Below, one piece after another: positions 41,303-41,838 of a stretch of DNA of 41,838 nucleotides. Position 1 is the first letter of the stretch; each line of letters begins with the position of its first letter. The DNA lies in the NCBI GenBank assembly GCA_964533965.1, contig CAZHNN010000020.1, forward strand, positions 1 through 41,838. Reading direction: 5' to 3'. The translations under genes and the position numbers were made by a program. The notes under the pieces are model-generated. The model did not search any database. It saw nothing but the letters and a program-made list of their open reading frames with translations, and was not told the origin of the DNA. Source of the DNA: RGIG3178 sp964533965 (lineage in GTDB: Bacteria; Bacillota; Clostridia; Christensenellales; QAND01).

Positions 41303-41838
41303 CTATTCAAGTGTGGCACCCTTGAACAACACAACGCCCAGCGGAGTGTAAACGAAGTTCTTGAGCTTCGGGCTCTTCATGTAGGGATTGGTGTAGTTGT
41401 AGATTGGGAGAAGTGTATAGGTTAGCCTCATCATATCTTCCGCTTGATACATGAGCGCAGCACGAGCTGCCGGATCGGCGGTGGTCTTGATCTGCTTGAT
41501 CAGATTCTCATAAACCGACCATTTCTGATCATTCTTCGGACCAAAGTTTGCGCCGCTGCCGATGATACCGCTCTTGCCAAGACCCGGATGGTTGTTCCCG
41601 GAATCGGAGACATAGATCTCGAGGAAGTTGATCGGGTCGTTGTAGTCAGCGATCCAGCCCAAGCGGGAAGCGGTGAACTTGCCGTTTGTAAGGTCAGTCT
41701 GCGCAACGCTCCAGGTACGCTGGTCGATCGTGAAGTTTATACCATATTGTGCAAACATATCCTTAACTGAGGTTAAAATGGCAACGTTTCCGCTCGTCGG
41801 GTTCATCGTAACCATGAAGGCCGGGAAGTTTGTGAACT
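41303..41838 (-). CDS. ABC peptide-binding protein (family 5), C-terminal fragment
   Basis: The last 178 codons of a solute-binding protein of the oligopeptide/nickel family (SBP_bac_5). The frame stays open to the window edge (41838) as ...FTNFPAFMVTMNPTSGN, so the gene starts outside. The visible part has GWIADYNDPINFLEIYVSD, then KYENLIKQI-type helices and LMYQAEDMMRLTYTLLPIYNY, where the family has its conserved ending. The ATG at 41815 is internal. It would bind peptides outside the cell for an ABC importer. Confidence 0.9.
   Translation of the reverse strand, partial: FTNFPAFMVTMNPTSGNVAILTSVKDMFAQYGINFTIDQRTWSVAQTDLTNGKFTASRLGWIADYNDPINFLEIYVSDSGNNHPGLGKSGIIGSGANFGPKNDQKWSVYENLIKQIKTTADPAARAALMYQAEDMMRLTYTLLPIYNYTNPYMKSPKLKNFVYTPLGVVLFKGATLE

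Noticed and set aside
1..41838. CRISPR arrays, tRNA/rRNA genes, integrases or transposases
   Set aside because: No regularly spaced direct repeats, no tRNA-like cloverleaf and no transposase or integrase motif was seen by eye; a tRNAscan or Infernal run would be decisive.

Overview
The window looks like a draft or metagenome-derived contig from a strictly anaerobic, Gram-positive-type bacterium, most likely a member of the Clostridia. Support comes from strong AGGAGG-type ribosome binding sites, frequent GTG and TTG starts, sigma-A-like promoters, several lipobox lipoproteins, and ferredoxin enzymes typical of amino-acid fermenters (indolepyruvate:ferredoxin oxidoreductase, NfnAB). The genus cannot be read from the sequence. 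Two runs of exactly ten Ns (16664-16673 and 28542-28551) mark assembly joins, and each cuts through one gene. I see no rRNA, tRNA, CRISPR array, prophage or transposase.

Layout. 1-5026 (minus): an arylacetate / aromatic 2-oxoacid operon, paaK - iorA - iorB - paaK - ACT protein (cut by the window edge). 5298-7545 (plus, divergent): nfnA-nfnB, the electron-bifurcating ferredoxin:NAD(P)H transhydrogenase. 7609-9867 (minus): a GT2-GtrA fusion, a GNAT acetyltransferase and an orphan mannose-type PTS EIIB. 10200-12596 (plus): rlmD and a PAS-GGDEF diguanylate cyclase. 12712-13425 (minus): a sirtuin. 13654-18027 (plus): nitronate monooxygenase, a methyltransferase, a short QueG-like Fe-S protein and an FAD-Rieske oxidoreductase. 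18288-21588: a polar amino acid ABC transporter. 21893-25904: a YyaL/DUF255 protein and asnB. 25943-27916 (minus): Mrp-type Fe-S carrier ATPase and a HAAS-like membrane protein. 28226-31678 (plus): YbaK, a second GNAT, a DUF6530-like protein, a deoxyinosine DNA glycosylase and metK. 31969-37315: xpt with a BMP-type nucleoside ABC transporter. 37508-38722: a secreted NlpC/P60 hydrolase. 38772-41838 (minus): an SDR reductase, a lipoprotein alkaline phosphatase and the end of an oligopeptide-binding protein.

How it works together. IorAB interconverts aryl-pyruvates and arylacetyl-CoA with ferredoxin, and the PaaK enzymes interconvert arylacetate and arylacetyl-CoA. NfnAB, divergent from the same intergenic region, can exchange the ferredoxin electrons with NADH and NADPH. 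The xpt-nup block is a purine uptake and salvage unit; the 18-21 kb block imports a polar amino acid.

Most of the window is ordinary core and metabolic sequence, and I do not see a clearly new system. The items most worth a second look are the terminator-like hairpin directly behind the amino acid ABC promoter, the translationally coupled DUF6530-glycosylase pair, the duplicated cysteine motif of the Mrp protein, the palindrome over the nfnA promoter, and the two N-gaps, whose reading frames suggest what is (or is not) missing.
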